DNA of 64,000 bases, from the NCBI RefSeq assembly GCF_011045125.1, contig NZ_JAAKZF010000004.1, positions 163,958 to 227,957 on the forward strand, written 5' to 3'. Under the pieces are notes generated by a model that was not told where the DNA came from, searched no databases, and worked only from the letters and a program-made list of their open reading frames with translations. This document shows positions 1-8,446 of the stretch, piece after piece. Both the position numbers and the translations under genes were made by a program. Source of the DNA: Allomesorhizobium camelthorni. GTDB lineage: Bacteria; Pseudomonadota; Alphaproteobacteria; Rhizobiales; Rhizobiaceae. Numbering within the stretch: position 1 is the stretch's first letter; the number at the start of each line of letters is the position of its first letter.

Positions 1-370
1 CCTTTCCCTGCAGGTCGCGCCGCGTCATGTCGAGGCCGATGCCATAGCCGTAGACGCAGTCCATCGCCTTCTCGACGGGAATGTCGGTGCCGCCGCTTTT
101 CAGCGCCACGACCATCTCGATCTCGTAGTGGACATCGTTCGAAGCTGGCGGATAGGGAAATTCGCCTGATGTATCGAGGTTGTCGGGGTTTTTCTGGAAG
201 AAGAAGGGCGGCTCCTTGTTCGGGTCGTGGCCCATCTCGACGGCGTGCGCGGCGTAATTCCGGCCGACGCAATAGACCCGGTGCACCGGAAACAATTTGT
301 CGGTTCCCTGGACCGGCAGGGCCGGGATGACGGTCGGCTGGATGACATAATTCGAGGTTGCGCCGTGCAT
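1..370 (-). CDS. Fumarylacetoacetate hydrolase (FAH) family protein, partial
   Basis: This is the N-terminal 123 codons; the gene runs off the left edge. The start ATG at 370 has a GGAG ribosome site nearby. Visible stretches are VYCVGRNYAAH, a PFFFQKNPDN block and HYEIEMVVAL, which are the usual N-terminal signatures of FAH-fold hydrolases such as fumarylpyruvate hydrolase. Family members cleave C-C bonds in 1,3-diketo acids or related compounds, using a metal bound further downstream than is visible here. It starts 2 bp after the permease stop, so it is the last gene of the ABC operon and probably acts on the imported compound. The substrate is unknown. Confidence 0.85.
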   Translation of the reverse strand, partial: MHGATSNYVIQPTVIPALPVQGTDKLFPVHRVYCVGRNYAAHAVEMGHDPNKEPPFFFQKNPDNLDTSGEFPYPPASNDVHYEIEMVVALKSGGTDIPVEKAMDCVYGYGIGLDMTRRDLQGK

Positions 371-372
371 GT

Positions 373-1128
373 TCACTGTCTTGCTCCTGCATAATATTCG
401 ACTTTGGCTTCGGCTCTTTCGATCAGCTCGGAGATCAGCAGGGCGAAGGCAAAAAGGATGATGGTGAGGGCCCAGAATTCGGCCATGCGGAAGTTCCGCG
501 AGAAGGTTTCGAACAGCGCGCCGTAGCCGACGATGGCGACGAGCAACTGGCCGATGACGACGCCTTTGACGCCTCGGATGAGGCCGAGCCGGATGCCGGC
601 TAGGATTTCCGGCAGCGCGGCCCAAAGGATGATCTTGGTATAGAGAGCCGGGCGCGACGCACCGTAGGAACGCGCCATCTCGATCAGCGACGGCGAGATG
701 TGCCGAACCCCTGCCCTCGTGTCCAGAACGATGATCCAGATCGCGAACAGGAATACCGCGGCGACGATCGTCTTTTCGCCGAAGCCGAACAGGATCATCA
801 GCACCGGCACGATCGCCGAGAGCGGCGCACTGGAGAAGATATTGACCCACATTCCAAGCAGATCGTCGGCGATCCTCACGCGTCCCATGAGGATGCCGAG
901 CGGAATGCCGACAACGATCGCCAGGGCCATGCCGATGGCGAAGGCGCGGAGCGTCGTGACGGTGGCGCTCTGCCAGGACGGCAATTGCACGAGGTCGACC
1001 GCCGCTACCAGAACATCGCTGAAGGGCGGCAGCAGGAAGATGAGGTCAAGCCGGCCGACGATCTCCCAGACGACGCACCAGACCAGGAGCGACGCCATCA
1101 TCGGCACGCGGTAGCCAAAGAGTGTCAT
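373..1128 (-). CDS. ABC transporter permease, TauC/SsuC type
   Basis: The 251-residue inner-membrane protein has about six hydrophobic segments. The permease EAA-type loop is visible at EMARSYGASRPALYTKIILWAALPE... and the length fits the nitrate/sulfonate/taurine/pyrimidine permease family (BPD_transp_1). It is the second permease of this operon, following the ATPase with a 6-bp gap; GGAG lies upstream of ATG 1128. With the permease at 1940-2767 it probably forms a heterodimeric channel, whereas many TauC systems are homodimers. The substrate cannot be read from the sequence. Confidence 0.88.
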   Translation of the reverse strand: MTLFGYRVPMMASLLVWCVVWEIVGRLDLIFLLPPFSDVLVAAVDLVQLPSWQSATVTTLRAFAIGMALAIVVGIPLGILMGRVRIADDLLGMWVNIFSSAPLSAIVPVLMILFGFGEKTIVAAVFLFAIWIIVLDTRAGVRHISPSLIEMARSYGASRPALYTKIILWAALPEILAGIRLGLIRGVKGVVIGQLLVAIVGYGALFETFSRNFRMAEFWALTIILFAFALLISELIERAEAKVEYYAGARQ

Positions 1129-1134
1129 GGCAGG

Positions 1135-1938
1135 TCACTCCACATACTGCTTCAGCCCCTGCCAGATCTCGTCGACCGTATCGAGATAATGCTGGTCCCG
1201 GTGGATGCGCTCGGGGTCGCCCGAGCGGTCGATTTCGGGCTCGATGATCTGCGAGACGCGGCCCGGCCGCGGCGACAGCAAAACGATGCGGTCGGAGATG
1301 TAGACCGCCTCCTCGATGGAGTGGGTGACGAAGATGAAGGTCTTGTTCTGGTTGGTCCTGAGCCGGATCAGGTCTTCCTGGAATTTCCGCCGGTTCTGCT
1401 CGTCGACCGCCGAGAACGGCTCATCGAGGAGCAACACCTCCGCATCCACCGAGAGCGCTCGCGCCAGGCCGACGCGCTGGCGCATGCCGCCCGAAAGCTC
1501 GTGCGGATATTTGTTCTCGAAACCGGCAAGGCCCACCTCGCCGATATAGTGGCGCGCTTTGCCCTCGCGTTCGGTCTTGTTGACGCCGCGCAGTTCGAGG
1601 CCGAAAGCCACGTTGCGCATAACCGTCGCCCAGGGCATCAGGGCGAAATCCTGGAAGACGAAGGCGCGTTCAGGCCCCGGCCCGCTGACCGGCTTGCCAT
1701 CGACCGTGACGGTCCCGGCATTGGCCTCGATGAGGCCGGCGATGATCTTCAGAAGAGTCGTCTTTCCGCAGCCGCTTGGCCCGAGAAGGCTGGTCAGCTT
1801 GCCACGGGGGAAGTCGAGATCGATGCCGCGCAGCGCCTCGACATCCCCGTAGGTCTTGGAAATGTCCCTGACCTCCACGATCGAATCGACTGGCGCCGGC
1901 ATGGGCGGTGGTTCCTTTCGCAAGACAGCGCTGCGCAT
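1135..1938 (-). CDS. ABC transporter ATP-binding protein, TauB/SsuB type
   Basis: The 267-residue ATPase carries Walker A GPSGCGKTT, a Q-loop (VFQDFALMPW), signature LSGGMRQR, Walker B VLLLDEPFSAVD and the switch histidine in FVTHSIEEAV. The C-terminal tail is short, as in the sulfonate/nitrate subfamily, rather than a MalK regulatory domain. The start at 1938 is preceded by GAGGAG, and the gene begins 1 bp after the upstream permease stop. It energises the importer formed by the two flanking permeases and the binding protein at 2777-3772. Confidence 0.93.
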   Translation of the reverse strand: MRSAVLRKEPPPMPAPVDSIVEVRDISKTYGDVEALRGIDLDFPRGKLTSLLGPSGCGKTTLLKIIAGLIEANAGTVTVDGKPVSGPGPERAFVFQDFALMPWATVMRNVAFGLELRGVNKTEREGKARHYIGEVGLAGFENKYPHELSGGMRQRVGLARALSVDAEVLLLDEPFSAVDEQNRRKFQEDLIRLRTNQNKTFIFVTHSIEEAVYISDRIVLLSPRPGRVSQIIEPEIDRSGDPERIHRDQHYLDTVDEIWQGLKQYVE

Positions 1939-1939
1939 G

Positions 1940-2767
1940 TCAGGCTCCTCTCTTCTCAGGCCTGAAAATGCGGACTTCGACCCACTGCAGGAAAACGAGC
2001 GTCAGGGTCGAAAGCGCGATGATCGAGCCGATTGTTGCATACATCTCGGCGTAATCTGCGCGCGAGCGGTGGAAAGTGATGAGGTCGCCGATGCCGGTCG
2101 GCGTGATCAGCAGTTCGGCGAGCACGACGCCGACGAAGCCTGCAGCGACGCCGAGGCGCAGGCCGGCGAAGATCACCGGGCTGGCGTCGGGAAGGATGAT
2201 CTTGGTGACGCTCTGCCAGCGCGTGCCCAGGAATGAGCGGCACATCACGAGAAGGGATTCGTTGACGTTGCGCACCGCCTTGTAGGTGTTGAGCACGATG
2301 ACGGGCAAAGCCAGGATCATCACGGCGAGCGTCTTGGCGGTCAGGCCTATGCCGTAGACGAAGGTGACCATCGGAATGAAGGCTGCCACCGGCGCCGCCT
2401 GCAGCACTATGAAGATCGGGATCGCCAGCCATTCGCCGGTGCGCCACAAGCCGCAGAGCGTGCCGAGGCCGACGCCGATGAAGGCCGAGAGCACGACACC
2501 GAGCAGCAGCGGCTGCAGCGTCGAAAGATAGGCGCTGGGCAAGCTGCCGTCGGCCATCAGCCCGAAGAAAGCGATGATCGTGTCCGAAAAGGTGGGGAAG
2601 GCGAAACTGACGGGAATGCGCCCAGCGATTTCCCAGATGCCTGCAAAGAGCGCGATCGATATGAGGCGGAGAAGGATCGGGTGGTCCTGCCACCCTGCCG
2701 CTTCGCCGCGCCCGGAAAGGGGAGCGAAGCCAACGGCTTCGCTCTCTGTTCTAATGCTGCTCGCCAT
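1940..2767 (-). CDS. ABC transporter permease, TauC/SsuC type
   Basis: The 275-residue membrane protein has a cytoplasmic N-terminus of about 30 residues and about six hydrophobic helices. The EAA-like loop (LLVMCRSFLGTRWQSVTKIILPDASP) precedes a conserved GL-R-LG motif. It follows the binding-protein gene by 9 bp and abuts the ATPase gene. It is only distantly similar to the permease at 373-1128, so the pair looks like a heterodimeric channel. The ribosome site is weak and translation may be coupled to the upstream gene. Confidence 0.88.
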   Translation of the reverse strand: MASSIRTESEAVGFAPLSGRGEAAGWQDHPILLRLISIALFAGIWEIAGRIPVSFAFPTFSDTIIAFFGLMADGSLPSAYLSTLQPLLLGVVLSAFIGVGLGTLCGLWRTGEWLAIPIFIVLQAAPVAAFIPMVTFVYGIGLTAKTLAVMILALPVIVLNTYKAVRNVNESLLVMCRSFLGTRWQSVTKIILPDASPVIFAGLRLGVAAGFVGVVLAELLITPTGIGDLITFHRSRADYAEMYATIGSIIALSTLTLVFLQWVEVRIFRPEKRGA

Positions 2768-2776
2768 CAGGCCGGC

Positions 2777-3772
2777 CTATTTCTTGCCGAGCTTGGCGAG
2801 GGCGCGGTCGATCGCGGCCGTATCCCAGAAATCCTCGACCTTCAAGGTCGCCGGATCGCCTTCGATCTGGCCGGCGATACTGAAGAACGCGAAGTCGTCG
2901 GCCGCGGCCTCGGCTCCGCCGCCGTTCGGCGCGAGGGCGCCTGCCTCTGCCGTCTCCTTGTAGTACTCGGTGATTTCGGCGTCCGCTTCCGCGCCGAGGT
3001 CCGGCAGCAGCTTGTACTTATTGCGGAATTCGACCGCGACCGCCGGGTTCTCGGTGATCTCGCGGGCGGTCTTCATCAGTTCTTCAACCAGAACATCGAC
3101 GTCGGCCGCATTGTTCTTCAGGTAGTCGGCCGTGGCGAAGAGCGCCTCGTCCGATGCGCCGAGGTCCTCGACCGGCAGAACGACGAACTTGCCTGGCGCT
3201 TCCGCTTCGAGCGCGCGCCGATTGGCCGCGTCGACGATCGAGGCCTTGATCGTGCCCTGGAGAAGCGCGTTGCGCCGGACTTCGGAGCCCGGAACGTAGC
3301 TGATGTTGCCGAGCGTTATGCCATGGTTCTTCGCCATCAGAAGCATGACCGCCTCCGTGCCGGAGCCGCGCGCCTGGACCGCCACTTCCTGCCCGTCGAG
3401 ATCCTTCCATTCCTTGTAGAACTCGCTGTTGACGACCGGGAAGAAGCGCAGCGTCGAGATCTGCGCAAAGACGCGGATCGGCACGCCGACCTTCTGGATC
3501 AGCGTATAGGGCGCGCCGATGCCGACGTCGGCCTGGCCGCCGACAACAGCCTGGGCGGCAAGGTCCTCGTCATTGAGGATGATCAGTTCGACATTCACCC
3601 CACGCTCCTTGGCGCGCTCGATCGCAGCCAGCGTCTGGATGGATTCGATGCCGGGCAGATCGCCGAACGCGATGCGCATGTCGCCAGCGCTTGCCGCCGA
3701 TAAAGGCGCGGCGCTTCCCAGGATCGCCGCGAAAACCGTTGCAAGGATGGTACGTCTGGACAGGCTGGCCAT
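2777..3772 (-). CDS. ABC transporter periplasmic binding protein, NMT1/TauA-like
   Basis: I chose ATG 3772 because a GGGAGGAAT ribosome site precedes it and it begins the signal peptide (SRRTILATVFAAILGSAAP..., possible Tat type, predicted cleavage near SAASA|GD). The mature protein (331 residues in total) has the type II binding fold of NMT1/THI5/TauA proteins: the QADVGIGAPYTLIQKVGVP stretch and a conserved ARGSGTEAV ligand-loop segment. It is first in an operon of five genes ending with the FAH-family enzyme. The ligand is unknown; coupling to an FAH hydrolase suggests an organic acid or aromatic breakdown product. Confidence 0.88.
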   Translation of the reverse strand: MASLSRRTILATVFAAILGSAAPLSAASAGDMRIAFGDLPGIESIQTLAAIERAKERGVNVELIILNDEDLAAQAVVGGQADVGIGAPYTLIQKVGVPIRVFAQISTLRFFPVVNSEFYKEWKDLDGQEVAVQARGSGTEAVMLLMAKNHGITLGNISYVPGSEVRRNALLQGTIKASIVDAANRRALEAEAPGKFVVLPVEDLGASDEALFATADYLKNNAADVDVLVEELMKTAREITENPAVAVEFRNKYKLLPDLGAEADAEITEYYKETAEAGALAPNGGGAEAAADDFAFFSIAGQIEGDPATLKVEDFWDTAAIDRALAKLGKK

Positions 3773-3791
3773 TTTTATTCCTCCCGTTTTG

Positions 3792-3812
3792 TAACCAATA
3801 TGGTATTGGTTA
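3792..3812. promoter_or_regulatory. Probable GntR operator: perfect inverted repeat
   Basis: TAACCAATA and TATTGGTTA form a perfect 9-bp inverted repeat with a 3-base spacer (TGG). It lies 20 bp upstream of the ABC binding-protein start and about 115 bp from the divergent GntR gene. Further ATTGGT/ACCAAT half-sites occur at 3826-3832, 3894-3899 and around 3933-3940 (inside the start of the regulator gene). The architecture suits a FadR-subfamily dimer controlling both directions. Confidence 0.7.
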
Positions 3813-3925
3813 AGCCTATGGCATGAATTGGTCAAGGATGAATCTATCCTAATCCGCCTACAAGAGCGCAGGCTCTGGATATTGACGCCTTGGACCAATC
3901 GTCTTAACACCAGCAATGGGAATCA

Positions 3926-4639
3926 ATGCGCGAATTGGTTAAATCGATGGATGTTGGCGGGAATGGCGGCCACGCCGCACTGGTCCAGCTTCAGGCCTAT
4001 CTCGCCCAGATGGATCATACGGGCGAGACGCGGCTGCCGGCGGAACGGGAATTGTGCGAAAGCCTCGGCGTTTCGCGCGGCGACCTGCGCAAGGCGCTGG
4101 CGGTGCTGGAGAAGGACGGCCGCATCTGGCGGCACGTCGGCAAGGGCACCTTTGTCGGCAGCGGACCGATCGAGGAGACCATCGGCATCTCCGAAATCGC
4201 CGGCCGCACCAATCCGGCCGACGTGATGCGCGCGCGCCTGATCATCGAGCCGGAGATCGCGCGCGAGGCGGCGCTGCACGCCACGCTCTCCGATATAGCC
4301 GCGATGCGGCAATCGCTGGTCCAGACGCGCGAGGCCGCCACCTGGCGGCAGTATGAGAATGTCGACAATCTGCTGCACCGGCAGATCGCGCAGGCGAGCC
4401 GCAACAATGTGCTGCTCGGCCTGTTCGACGTGCTGAACGCCGTGCGCCGCACCGTCGTGTGGGGCCGCCTGCGCTCGGAAGGCGCCCGCCCCCCGGCTGA
4501 CCACCACAGCTTCGCCGACCATGAGCGCATAGTGGAGGCTATCGCCGAGCGCGACCTCGGCGGCGCGGCAGCAGCCATGCGCCTGCATCTGCAGCAGGTC
4601 GGACGGCGGCTGATCCCCCTTCACGAAGCCGCGGAATAG
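3926..4639 (+). CDS. GntR-family transcriptional regulator, FadR subfamily
   Basis: The 237-residue protein has an N-terminal winged helix (about residues 20-85; RLPAERELCESLGVSRGDLRKAL, then GTFVGSG wing) and an all-helical FCD ligand domain (residues 95-230) with the expected acidic and histidine positions, e.g. ENVDNLLHRQI and HHSFADHERIVEAI. It is divergent from the TauABC-like operon across a 153-bp gap containing a perfect palindrome, so it most likely represses that operon and responds to its substrate. The ribosome site before ATG 3926 is weak (GGGA); an internal ATG at 3947 is an alternative. Confidence 0.9.
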   Translation: MRELVKSMDVGGNGGHAALVQLQAYLAQMDHTGETRLPAERELCESLGVSRGDLRKALAVLEKDGRIWRHVGKGTFVGSGPIEETIGISEIAGRTNPADVMRARLIIEPEIAREAALHATLSDIAAMRQSLVQTREAATWRQYENVDNLLHRQIAQASRNNVLLGLFDVLNAVRRTVVWGRLRSEGARPPADHHSFADHERIVEAIAERDLGGAAAAMRLHLQQVGRRLIPLHEAAE

Positions 4640-4661
4640 CGGCCCGCGCCGGAATTCAAAT

Positions 4662-5954
4662 TCAGACGATCCCGCCGCCTCCCGAGACGACAGCCGGGCG
4701 CTGCGCCGTGACCTTCCGGCGATAGCCGGCGGCGCGATAGACGGCAACCGGATCGATCGCGCCGCCTTTCTCCGAGCGCGCCATGGCCAGGATCGGCTCG
4801 ACATCGGTGCGGTAGGCGGCCTTCAGCGTCTGCGTCGCCATCAGCGCGTCATTGTCGTCCTGGAAACAAGCCAGCGCCTTGCGGTCGACCAGCAGCGCCT
4901 GGGCATAGGCGCGCTGCACCTCGGCCGCCGAAAGCATCAGGCTTTCGATGGGATCGGTGACGTTGTGGCTCTGGTCGAGCATGTGCGCCGGATCAAAACC
5001 TCTGGCGCCCGAGAGCTCCGCGTCGACCAGCTCGTTGAAGATCAGGAAGAGCCGGTACGGGTCGATCGAACCAGTGTCGAGGTCGTCGTCGCCATATTTG
5101 GAATCGTTGAAGTGGAAGCCGCCGAGCTTGCCGAACTGGATCAGCCGCGAAACGATCATCTCGATGTTGACGTTCGGCGCGTGGTGGCCAAGGTCGACGA
5201 GGCAGTATGCCTTCGGCCCCAGCTCCTGCGCGATCAGGTAGTTGGTGCCCCAGTCCTGCACGACCGTTGAATAGAAGGCCGGCTCGTACATCTTGTGTTC
5301 GGTGAAAAGCCGCCAGCCGTCCGGCAGTTCGGCATAGATCTCCTGCATCGCATCAAGATAGCGGCGGAACGCCTTGGCGAAGTTCACCTGGCCAGGGAAG
5401 TTCGAGCCGTCGCCGATCCACACCGTCAGCGCCCTGGAACCGAGCGTCTTGCCGATCTCGATGCATTCCAGATTGTGCTCGACCGCCTGCTTGCGCACGG
5501 CCGCGTCGGCGTGGCTGAGCGAGCCGTATTTGTAGGAGAGCTTCTGGTCTTTCGCGTCGGAAAACGTATTGGAGTTCATCGCATCGAAGCCGAGGCCGAA
5601 ACGTGAAGCCGCCTGTTTCAGCCGCGTCGGATCGGCTTTGTCCCACGGGATGTGCAGCGAGACGGTCGGCGTCGCCCGGGTCAGTTGCGCGATGACTGCG
5701 CAATCCTCAATCTTGTCGAAGATGTCGCGCGGCTCGCCGCCGCCGGGAAAGCGGGCAAAACGCGTGCCGCCGGTGCCGACGCCCCATGAAGGGATGGCGA
5801 CGCCGAACGAAGCGACCTTTTTCTTGATCTCGTCGATCGCGATGCCGCGCCGGGAGAGCTGGTCGCCGAGCGCCTCGTAATCGCGCTTAAGCGCTGCCTG
5901 GCGCGATGCGTTTTCCCGCTCGACGATGTCGGCGGAGATGAGTTGCTCGGTCAT
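4662..5954 (-). CDS. rhaI: L-rhamnose isomerase (rhizobial/pseudomonad RhaI type)
   Basis: The 430-residue TIM-barrel isomerase converts L-rhamnose to L-rhamnulose. It belongs to the RhaI type named from Pseudomonas stutzeri/Rhizobium, not the E. coli RhaA type. Metal and substrate motifs visible are LFTEHKMYEPAFYSTVVQDWG, CLVDLGHHAPN and GGFHFNDSKYGDDDLD, matching the Glu/Asp/His ligands of the xylose-isomerase-like fold. ATG 5954 was chosen for its GGAGGGAA ribosome site; a TTG 18 bp upstream is unlikely. It lies downstream of rhaD on the same strand, separated by a repeat element that could reduce its transcription. Confidence 0.95.
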   Translation of the reverse strand: MTEQLISADIVERENASRQAALKRDYEALGDQLSRRGIAIDEIKKKVASFGVAIPSWGVGTGGTRFARFPGGGEPRDIFDKIEDCAVIAQLTRATPTVSLHIPWDKADPTRLKQAASRFGLGFDAMNSNTFSDAKDQKLSYKYGSLSHADAAVRKQAVEHNLECIEIGKTLGSRALTVWIGDGSNFPGQVNFAKAFRRYLDAMQEIYAELPDGWRLFTEHKMYEPAFYSTVVQDWGTNYLIAQELGPKAYCLVDLGHHAPNVNIEMIVSRLIQFGKLGGFHFNDSKYGDDDLDTGSIDPYRLFLIFNELVDAELSGARGFDPAHMLDQSHNVTDPIESLMLSAAEVQRAYAQALLVDRKALACFQDDNDALMATQTLKAAYRTDVEPILAMARSEKGGAIDPVAVYRAAGYRRKVTAQRPAVVSGGGGIV

Positions 5955-5986
5955 TTTTATTGTTCCCTCCAATGCTTGCTTAGCCA

Positions 5987-6132
5987 GCGCTGCCCCTCAC
6001 CCTTACCCTCTCCCCGTAAAGGACGGGGAGAGGGAGGCGTCGGCGTTGCTGCCATCCTCTCCTCTCCCCGTTCTTACGGGGAGAGGATGCCGCCCATTCG
6101 ACTTCGCTCAGGAGGCAGGTGAGGGGCAGCGC
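5987..6132. repeat. RIME-like nested palindromic repeat between rhaD and rhaI
   Basis: A 146-bp composite palindrome. The outer arms GCGCTGCCCCTCACC (5987-6001) and GGTGAGGGGCAGCGC (6118-6132) are perfect 15-bp inverted repeats. Inside are two stem-loops built on the same motif: CCCTCTCCCCGT/ACGGGGAGAGGG (6006-6017 and 6023-6034) and CCTCTCCCCGT/ACGGGGAGAGG (6061-6071 and 6076-6086). This resembles the intergenic RIME-type mosaic elements of rhizobia. In the rhaD-rhaI transcript it would fold strongly and could uncouple expression of the two genes. Confidence 0.8.
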
Positions 6133-6153
6133 CGACCCTCAAAGGGGGCACTC

Positions 6154-8256
6154 CTACCGCGTAAAACTCTGCGCGTTGCCGGCGTCGACATTGATGATGT
6201 TGCCCGTCGATTTCGCCGACATCTCGGATGCGAAGAAATAAACCGCCTCGGCAATGTCCTCCGGAAACACCGAGCGCTTCAGCATCGAGCGCGAGCGGTA
6301 ATGCTCCTCGAGATCGTCGGTCGACATCTTGTAGGCCGCGGCGCGCTGCTCCTTCCACTCTCCGGTCCAGATTTTGGAGCCGCGCAAAACCGCGTCCGGA
6401 TTGACGACGTTGACGCGGATCTGCGCCTCCGCCCCTTCCAGCGCGAGGCATCGCGCCAGATGGATCTCGGCGGCCTTGGCGGTGCAATAGGCGGCCGCGT
6501 TCGGGGATGCGGCGAGACCGTTCTTAGAAGCGATGAACACGACGTTGCCGCCGATCTTCTGGGTCCGGAACAGCTTGAAGGCCTCGCGGCTGACCAGGAA
6601 GTAGCCGGTCGCGAGGATGTCCATATTCCTGTTCCACAGCGACAGCGTCGTCTCCTCGATTGGGGCCGATGAAGCGAGGCCGGCGTTGGATACGAGAATG
6701 TCGATACCGCCGAACGCGACCGCCGTTTCGGCGAACCCGCCAATCACAGCCGTCTCGTCGGTGACATCGAATTTCACCGCGCGGACGAAGTCGCTGCCCG
6801 ATTTTTTGCCGAGCTCGGCTTCGGCCGCGGCAAGAGCTTGTTCGTCGATGTCGGCCAGAACCACGCAGGCGCCATCGGCGAGCAGGCGGGCCGCCGTCGC
6901 GCGGCCGATGCCGCCGGCGCCGCCGGTGACGAGCGCAATCTGCCCGGCGAGCGGCTTTGGCTTGGGCAGGCGCTGGAGCTTTGCTTCCTCCAACTGCCAG
7001 TATTCGATGCCGAACGCTTCTTTTTCGGGCAGGCCCATATAGGACGAGACGGTCGACGCGCCGCGCATCACATTGATGGCGTTGACATAAAATTCGCCCG
7101 AAATGCGCGCGGTCGCCTTGTCCTTGGCGAAGGTGATCATGCCGACGCCCGGCACGAGGTACACGACCGCGTTCGGATCGCGCATGGGCGGGGAATCCGG
7201 CTGCTTGCAGCGCTCGTAATAGGCGGCGTGGCCGTGGCGATAGGTTTCGAGGGCGGCGGGCAGGCCAGCCAGCGTCTTCTCGACATCAGGCTTCGCCGGA
7301 TCGAAATCGATCACCAGCGGGCTGATCTTCGTGCGCAGGAAATGATCGGGGCAGCTGGTTCCGAGCGCCGCGAGCTTTTCCATGTCCCTGGAGCCGACGA
7401 ATTCCAGCACGGCCTCCTGGTCGTCGAAATGACCGACTTTGCGTTCGGAGGCGGAGATCATGCCGCGGATCGCGGGCATCAGCTGCGCGGCGATAGCCTT
7501 GCGCTCGGCGGCCGGCAGCGTAGCGACGACGGCGCCGCCGAACGCCGCCTTGCCTCGCGTCTCCTGCTCGAACCACTCGATCGCGCGGTTGATGATGCGG
7601 ATGGTGGTTTCGTAGCACTCCTTCGCGGAGTCGGCCCAGGTGAACAGGCCATGGCTTTCAAGCACGACGCCGACGGCGTTCGGATTTTCCCTCGCGAATT
7701 TTTCGAGCCACAGGCCGAGTTCGAAGCCCGGCCGCTTCCATGGCAGCCAGCCGATCTCGTCGCCGAAGATGCGCGTGGTCAGTTCCTTGCTGTTGCTCGC
7801 AGCCGCGATCGCGATGATGGCATCCGGATGCATATGGTCGACATGCTTCTTCGGCACATAGGCATGAAGCGGCGTATCGATCGATGCCGCGCGCGGGTTC
7901 AGGTTGAAGGTGCAATGCGGCAGGTAGCCGACCATCTCGTCTTCATGGTCGAGCCCGCGATAGAGCTTCTTAAGCGCTTCGAGCTTTTCCATGTAGAGCG
8001 TCGCAAAACCATCGAGCTTGATGGTTCCGACGTCGCCGCCGGAGCCTTTCACCCACAGAACTTCGACGGGGTCGCCGGTGAGCGGGTCCCTCTCCATCAC
8101 CTTGGCGGAGGTGTTGCCGCCGCCGTAATTGGTGATGCGCTTATCGGAACCGAGCAAGTTTGAGCGGTATAAAAGCCGCTCGGATTCGCTCATCTTCGAA
8201 GCTCTTGCCTCATCCCAAAGATTGGCGAGGCGCGAACCGGTGCGCGTTTCAAGCAT
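6154..8256 (-). CDS. rhaD: Bifunctional rhamnulose-1-phosphate aldolase / short-chain alcohol dehydrogenase
   Basis: This is a 700-residue fusion. Residues 1 to about 400 are a class II aldolase domain (TNYGGGNTSAKV, ESHGLFTW, and an HMHPDAIIAIA metal-site region) that cleaves L-rhamnulose-1-phosphate to dihydroxyacetone phosphate and L-lactaldehyde. From about residue 440 an SDR domain follows (TGGAGGIGRATA nucleotide site, SNAG, catalytic YCTAK), expected to oxidise or reduce lactaldehyde. This fusion is known from the RhaD family of rhizobia and Bacillus. ATG 8256 was chosen for its GAGG ribosome site and because it starts the family's conserved N-terminus. It is divergent from rhaR and upstream of rhaI. 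Confidence 0.95.
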   Translation of the reverse strand: MLETRTGSRLANLWDEARASKMSESERLLYRSNLLGSDKRITNYGGGNTSAKVMERDPLTGDPVEVLWVKGSGGDVGTIKLDGFATLYMEKLEALKKLYRGLDHEDEMVGYLPHCTFNLNPRAASIDTPLHAYVPKKHVDHMHPDAIIAIAAASNSKELTTRIFGDEIGWLPWKRPGFELGLWLEKFARENPNAVGVVLESHGLFTWADSAKECYETTIRIINRAIEWFEQETRGKAAFGGAVVATLPAAERKAIAAQLMPAIRGMISASERKVGHFDDQEAVLEFVGSRDMEKLAALGTSCPDHFLRTKISPLVIDFDPAKPDVEKTLAGLPAALETYRHGHAAYYERCKQPDSPPMRDPNAVVYLVPGVGMITFAKDKATARISGEFYVNAINVMRGASTVSSYMGLPEKEAFGIEYWQLEEAKLQRLPKPKPLAGQIALVTGGAGGIGRATAARLLADGACVVLADIDEQALAAAEAELGKKSGSDFVRAVKFDVTDETAVIGGFAETAVAFGGIDILVSNAGLASSAPIEETTLSLWNRNMDILATGYFLVSREAFKLFRTQKIGGNVVFIASKNGLAASPNAAAYCTAKAAEIHLARCLALEGAEAQIRVNVVNPDAVLRGSKIWTGEWKEQRAAAYKMSTDDLEEHYRSRSMLKRSVFPEDIAEAVYFFASEMSAKSTGNIINVDAGNAQSFTR

Positions 8257-8343
8257 GATAGGCAATCCTCCCGAAGCGCAGTGGCGAGCGCAATATTTCT
8301 GGACCGAAATTCGCACGCGCCGGCCACACATGTCAATCAGAAA

Positions 8344-8400
8344 CGATCAATAACGATCATATTGCACTGCACAACGAAATAATTTGATTGTTATTGATTG
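8344..8400. promoter_or_regulatory. Large inverted-repeat operator in the rhaD-rhaR divergent promoter region
   Basis: Two 20-base arms, 8344-8363 and 8381-8400, are inverted copies matching at 17 of 20 positions and separated by 17 bp. Each arm is itself a tandem repeat with a 10-bp period: CRATCA units at 8344-8349 and 8354-8359 in the left arm, TGATTG at 8385-8390 and 8395-8400 in the right arm. Such multi-unit arrays are typical of DeoR-family operators. A TTGACA -35-like hexamer (8398-8403) lies at the edge, facing rhaR; its -10 is poor. It lies 88 bp upstream of rhaD and 47 bp upstream of rhaR. Confidence 0.65.
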
Positions 8401-8446
8401 ACATTGCGCGAAGCTGCTGCCTAGATGAAGCAGCTTGGGAGGAGCA

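Noticed and set aside
6006..6086. CRISPR-like repeated CCTCTCCCCGT motifs
   Set aside because: Only a few copies in inverted orientation with no regular spacers; they belong to a RIME-like palindromic element.
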